Source of the DNA: Rhodobacteraceae bacterium UBA3087
GTDB lineage: Bacteria > Pseudomonadota > Alphaproteobacteria > Rhodobacterales > Rhodobacteraceae
NCBI GenBank assembly: GCA_002367285.1
Contig: DFBF01000294.1
Location: 7,787 to 25,036, forward strand
Reading direction: 5' to 3'
DNA length: 17,250 bases
The position numbers and the translations under genes are program-made. This document shows, in pieces, positions 15,206 to 17,250 of this stretch. The stretch's first letter is position 1. The number at the start of each line of letters is the position of its first letter. The notes below the pieces were generated by a model, which saw nothing but the letters and a program-made list of their open reading frames with translations, did not search any database and had not been told where the DNA came from.

Positions 15206-15971
15206 TGACCTGACCCTGCTGATGAGTGCCGCGCGCGAAGCGGGGGCCATCGCCAAGCATTTCTTTGAACGCGCGCCAGAGATCTGGGAAAAACCCGATG
15301 GACAAGGCCCGGTGACCGAGGCGGATATCGCCGTCGACCGGATGCTGCGCCGTGATCTGCGTGATGCGCGCACCGGGTACGGTTGGCTGTCCGAAGAAAC
15401 CGAGGATGACCTGGATCGCCTGAAGGCCGATCAGGTGTTCATCGTTGATCCCATCGACGGGACTCGGGCCTTTATCGAAGGCAGCCCGACCTGGGCATTG
15501 TCATTGGCTGTCGCCACCAAGGGCGTGATCACGGCCGCCGCAATTTACCTGCCCATGAGCGATAAGATGTACGGCGCCCGTCAAGGCGGCGGCGCGACGT
15601 TGAACGGCGATCCGATCACGGCCTCACCGCGTACCGATCTGGTCGACGCCACGGTTCTGGCCGCCAAGCCGACGCTTGATCCCTGGCGCTGGAAAGATGC
15701 GCAAGTCCCGCAGGTGAAACGCAATTTTCGCAGCTCGCTGGCCTATCGCATGGCGTTGATCGGCCAAGGGCGGTTTGATGCGATGCTGACCCTACGGCAG
15801 ACCTGGGAATGGGACATCGCGGCGGGCACCTTGATTGTCGAAGAAGCGGGTGGCCGCGCCAGTGACAAGACCGGCGCACCGCTGCGGTTCAACAATGAAC
15901 ACCCACAACTGCCCGGTGTGGTGGCCAGTGGGTGCCATATCCACAGCACCCTGATCGACAGATTGGCCTGA
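15192..15971 (+). CDS. Inositol-monophosphatase superfamily phosphatase, CysQ-like 3'(2'),5'-bisphosphate nucleotidase
   Basis: This 259-residue Mg-dependent, lithium-sensitive type phosphatase shows the full metal site: E68/E69 in WLSEETEDD, D86-P-I-D89-G-T in FIVDPIDGTRAFI, and D208 in WEWDIAAG. VTEADIAVDRML (41-52) is the family's N-terminal signature. The short DDLTLLMSAAREAGAIAKHFF start and overall length resemble alphaproteobacterial CysQ, which removes the 3'-phosphate from PAP made during sulfate assimilation or sulfotransferase reactions. An inositol- or histidinol-phosphatase role cannot be excluded. It begins at TTG inside pmbA (14-base overlap), with an SD at 15179-15184. PmbA-CysQ adjacency recurs in alphaproteobacteria. 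A link to the PAPS-using sulfotransferase 13 kb away is only inference. Confidence 0.87.
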   Translation: MLAHDDLTLLMSAAREAGAIAKHFFERAPEIWEKPDGQGPVTEADIAVDRMLRRDLRDARTGYGWLSEETEDDLDRLKADQVFIVDPIDGTRAFIEGSPTWALSLAVATKGVITAAAIYLPMSDKMYGARQGGGATLNGDPITASPRTDLVDATVLAAKPTLDPWRWKDAQVPQVKRNFRSSLAYRMALIGQGRFDAMLTLRQTWEWDIAAGTLIVEEAGGRASDKTGAPLRFNNEHPQLPGVVASGCHIHSTLIDRLA

Positions 15972-15977
15972 AAAAGA

Positions 15978-16014
15978 AAAGGGGGGCTGATTTTGGCCCA
16001 CCTGCCCCCCCTTT
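15978..16014. terminator. GC-rich hairpin after the phosphatase gene
   Basis: GGGGGGC (15981-15987) pairs with GCCCCCC (16004-16010). Flanking AAA/TTT can extend the stem if C16011 bulges, and the loop is 16 bases. Reading plus, only TTT follows. Reading minus, a long U-run follows (complement of aaaaagaaaa, 15971-15980). It begins a few bases after the phosphatase stop, so it may act as a weak plus-strand terminator, or a stronger one for transcripts entering from the right. Confidence 0.5.
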
Positions 16015-16015
16015 G

Positions 16016-16033
16016 CCGAACTCGAAAGTTCGG
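16016..16033. repeat. Perfect inverted repeat upstream of the LacI-family gene
   Basis: CCGAACT (16016-16022) and AGTTCGG (16027-16033) flank CGAA. The stem can extend by two G-U wobbles in RNA. No U-run follows, so it is not a classical terminator. It stands 5 bases before the first operator-like palindrome. Confidence 0.55.
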
Positions 16034-16037
16034 TGTC

Positions 16038-16051
16038 TGTTAGCGCAAACA
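16038..16051. promoter_or_regulatory. LacI/GntR-type operator-like palindrome 1
   Basis: TGTTAGCGCAAACA is a 14-base palindrome with 12 of 14 positions symmetric and a central CG. This matches the form of LacI-family operators, and of E. coli GntR sites in particular (TGTTA...TAACA). It lies in the presumed promoter of the LacI-family gene. Confidence 0.5.
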
Positions 16052-16082
16052 TACAGAAACCTTCACCCTTGGACAAGAGGCG

Positions 16083-16096
16083 ATTTAACGCTAACA
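16083..16096. promoter_or_regulatory. LacI/GntR-type operator-like palindrome 2
   Basis: ATTTAACGCTAACA matches the symmetric form TGTTAGCGCTAACA at 11 of 14 positions, with a perfect right half. Its centre is 45 bases from that of palindrome 1, about four helical turns. It is 29 bases upstream of the GTG start. A weak -10-like TAACAA (16092-16097), 17 bases after TTGGAC (16069-16074), overlaps it. Confidence 0.45.
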
Positions 16097-16111
16097 AGGA
16101 AGAAGCAGAAC

Positions 16112-16117
16112 AAAAGG
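16112..16117 (+). promoter_or_regulatory. Shine-Dalgarno that decides a GTG start for the LacI-family gene
   Basis: AAAAGG stands 8 bases before GTG at 16126. The alternative GTG at 16033 would put both operator-like palindromes inside the coding region and add 31 residues unlike any LacI-family N-terminus. Confidence 0.6.
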
Positions 16118-16125
16118 TAGAACGT

Positions 16126-17166
16126 GTGACCGATAAAACACCCGCCCCAGCCCGCCGCCCCCTGACATTGCGTGACGTTTCCGAAGCATCGGGGGTCAGC
16201 GAAATGACCGTCAGCCGGGTGCTGCGAAACCGGGGCGACGTGTCCGAAGCAACGCGTGAAAAGGTGCTCGAGGCCGCGAAACGGCTGGGCTATGTGCCCA
16301 ACAAGATCGCGGGCGCGCTGGCGTCACAACGGGTCAATCTGGTGGCCGTGATCATCCCGTCCCTGTCCAACATGGTGTTTCCCGAGGTCATGACGGGCAT
16401 CAGTGAAGTTCTGGACGAAACGCCTTTGCAGCCCGTGGTTGGCGTGACCAACTACAAGCCTGGGCGCGAAGAAAAGGTTCTGTACGAAATGCTGTCCTGG
16501 CGCCCGTCGGGTGTGATCATCGCCGGGCTTGAACATTCCGATGCCTCGAAGGCGATGCTGAAGGCCGCTGGCATTCCGGTGGTGGAAATCATGGATACGG
16601 ATGGCGAAGCGATTGATGCGGTCGTCGGTATTTCCCACCGTCGCGCAGGCCGCAAGATGGCCAAGGCGATCCTGAAAGCAGGCTATCGTCGGATCGGCTT
16701 CCTGGGCACGAAAATGCCGCTGGACCACCGCGCCCGCAAACGGTTCGAAGGCTTTACCGAAGCCCTTGCCAAGGAGGGCGTCGAGATTGCCGATCAGGAA
16801 TTTTACGAAGGCGGATCCGCGCTGGCCAAAGGCCGCGAGATGACGGAAACCATGCTGACCCGCACGCCGGACATCGATTTCCTGTATTATTCCAATGACA
16901 TGATCGGAGCAGGTGGGCTGCTGTACTGCCTGGACAAGGGTATCGATGTGCCCAATCAGGTTGGTCTTGCGGGCTTTAACGGCGTTGAACTGCTGGACGG
17001 TCTTCCGCGCCAACTGGCCACCATGGATGCCTGCCGCAGCGAAATTGGCCGCGCCGCCGCCCAAATCATCGCCACCCGCGCCGAAGCCCCTGAGGGTGAA
17101 GGCGGCAAGGAACGGATCGAACTGACGCCCAAGATCGAGACCGGCGACACGCTGAAGCGCCGCTAG
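16126..17166 (+). CDS. LacI-family transcriptional regulator, GntR (gluconate repressor)-like
   Basis: This 346-residue regulator is a normal family length when started at GTG 16126. The N-terminal helix-turn-helix is LTLRDVSEASGVSEMTVSRVLRN (13-35), with the hinge helix YVPNKIAGALAS (56-67) whose minor-groove contact explains central-CG operators. The periplasmic-binding-like core (about 70-340) has VAVIIPSLSNMVFPEVMTGI, MLSWRPSGVIIAG, AGIPVVEIMD, GYRRIGFLG and YYSNDMIGAGGLLYCL. The MLSW and GIPVVE-MD segments recall E. coli GntR, so gluconate or a related sugar acid is the best ligand guess. No sugar catabolic genes lie in the window. Two operator-like palindromes just upstream suggest autoregulation. 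The family is certain; the ligand is inference. Confidence 0.93.
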   Translation: MTDKTPAPARRPLTLRDVSEASGVSEMTVSRVLRNRGDVSEATREKVLEAAKRLGYVPNKIAGALASQRVNLVAVIIPSLSNMVFPEVMTGISEVLDETPLQPVVGVTNYKPGREEKVLYEMLSWRPSGVIIAGLEHSDASKAMLKAAGIPVVEIMDTDGEAIDAVVGISHRRAGRKMAKAILKAGYRRIGFLGTKMPLDHRARKRFEGFTEALAKEGVEIADQEFYEGGSALAKGREMTETMLTRTPDIDFLYYSNDMIGAGGLLYCLDKGIDVPNQVGLAGFNGVELLDGLPRQLATMDACRSEIGRAAAQIIATRAEAPEGEGGKERIELTPKIETGDTLKRR

Positions 17167-17172
17167 ACAAGC

Positions 17173-17184
17173 CGCGCGCGCGCG
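17173..17184. repeat. (CG)6 dinucleotide tract
   Basis: Twelve alternating C and G bases lie between the LacI-family stop and the tRNA gene, 17 bases before the tRNA's first base. Alternating CG can adopt Z-DNA under negative supercoiling. Confidence 0.8.
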
Positions 17185-17201
17185 ATTATCCCACTTGCGA
17201 C

Positions 17202-17250
17202 GGCCCCGTGGCTCAACTGGATAGAGCAGCCCCCTCCTAAGGGGCAGGTT
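17202..17250 (+). tRNA. tRNA-Arg (anticodon CCU), 5' 49 bases only
   Basis: The acceptor strand GGCCCCG is followed by TG, the D arm GCTC-AACTGGATA-GAGC, A26, then the anticodon arm GCCCC-CTCCTAA-GGGGC with anticodon CCT (decoding AGG), and the variable loop AGGTT, where the window ends. All visible stems pair perfectly. The T arm and 3' acceptor strand are outside. No obvious sigma70 promoter is seen in the 35 bases between the LacI-family stop and the tRNA. Confidence 0.93.

Noticed and set aside
1..17250. Search for mobile elements, CRISPR arrays, toxin-antitoxin or defence genes
   Set aside because: There are no transposase or integrase motifs, no regularly spaced repeats and no paired small ORFs with SD sites. 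Gene content is core-like throughout.

Overview
The window looks like ordinary chromosome from an alphaproteobacterium of the Rhodobacteraceae (Roseobacter group). The clues are high GC with strong G/C bias at third codon positions, a 320-residue trimeric porin of the Rhodobacter type, a DUF3576 lipoprotein, the leuS-lptE-holA gene order, and an FAD protein of the alphaproteobacterial HI0933 branch. I see no insertion sequence, prophage, CRISPR array or defence island. The assignment rests on recognised protein families and gene order; no database search was run.

Layout. (1) Positions 1-2808, minus strand: a porin with its own intrinsic terminator, then a TPR-sulfotransferase fusion whose end overlaps the start of a yggS (PLP homeostasis) gene cut off by the window edge. 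(2) Positions 2809-3092: a divergent regulatory gap between the porin and a DUF3576 lipoprotein. (3) Positions 3093-8354, plus strand: the DUF3576 lipoprotein with a terminator, then a tightly packed leuS-lptE-holA-GST run in which every junction overlaps. It joins tRNA charging, LPS export, the replicase clamp loader and a glutathione transferase-like protein. (4) Positions 8419-10895, minus strand: a MscS-family channel and an HI0933-type flavoprotein, joined by a 4-base overlap. (5) Positions 11205-12272, plus strand: a globin-coupled diguanylate cyclase with a perfect TATAAT box. (6) Positions 12381-13741, minus strand: an SDR dehydrogenase followed by a short crotonase, again with a 4-base overlap. 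(7) Positions 13859-15971, plus strand: a PmbA/TldE protein and an inositol-monophosphatase/CysQ-type phosphatase that starts at TTG inside the end of pmbA. (8) Positions 15972-17250: a structured regulatory gap with two LacI-type operator-like palindromes, a GntR-like LacI-family repressor, a (CG)6 tract, and the first 49 bases of tRNA-Arg(CCU), which leaves the window.

Most of this is housekeeping or common accessory content. The points most worth a second look are the globin-GGDEF protein (probable gas or redox control of c-di-GMP), the short crotonase lacking both canonical catalytic glutamates, the paired operator-like palindromes in front of the LacI-family gene, and the secondary structure and repeats around the diguanylate cyclase and porin starts. 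I found no convincing new multi-gene system.
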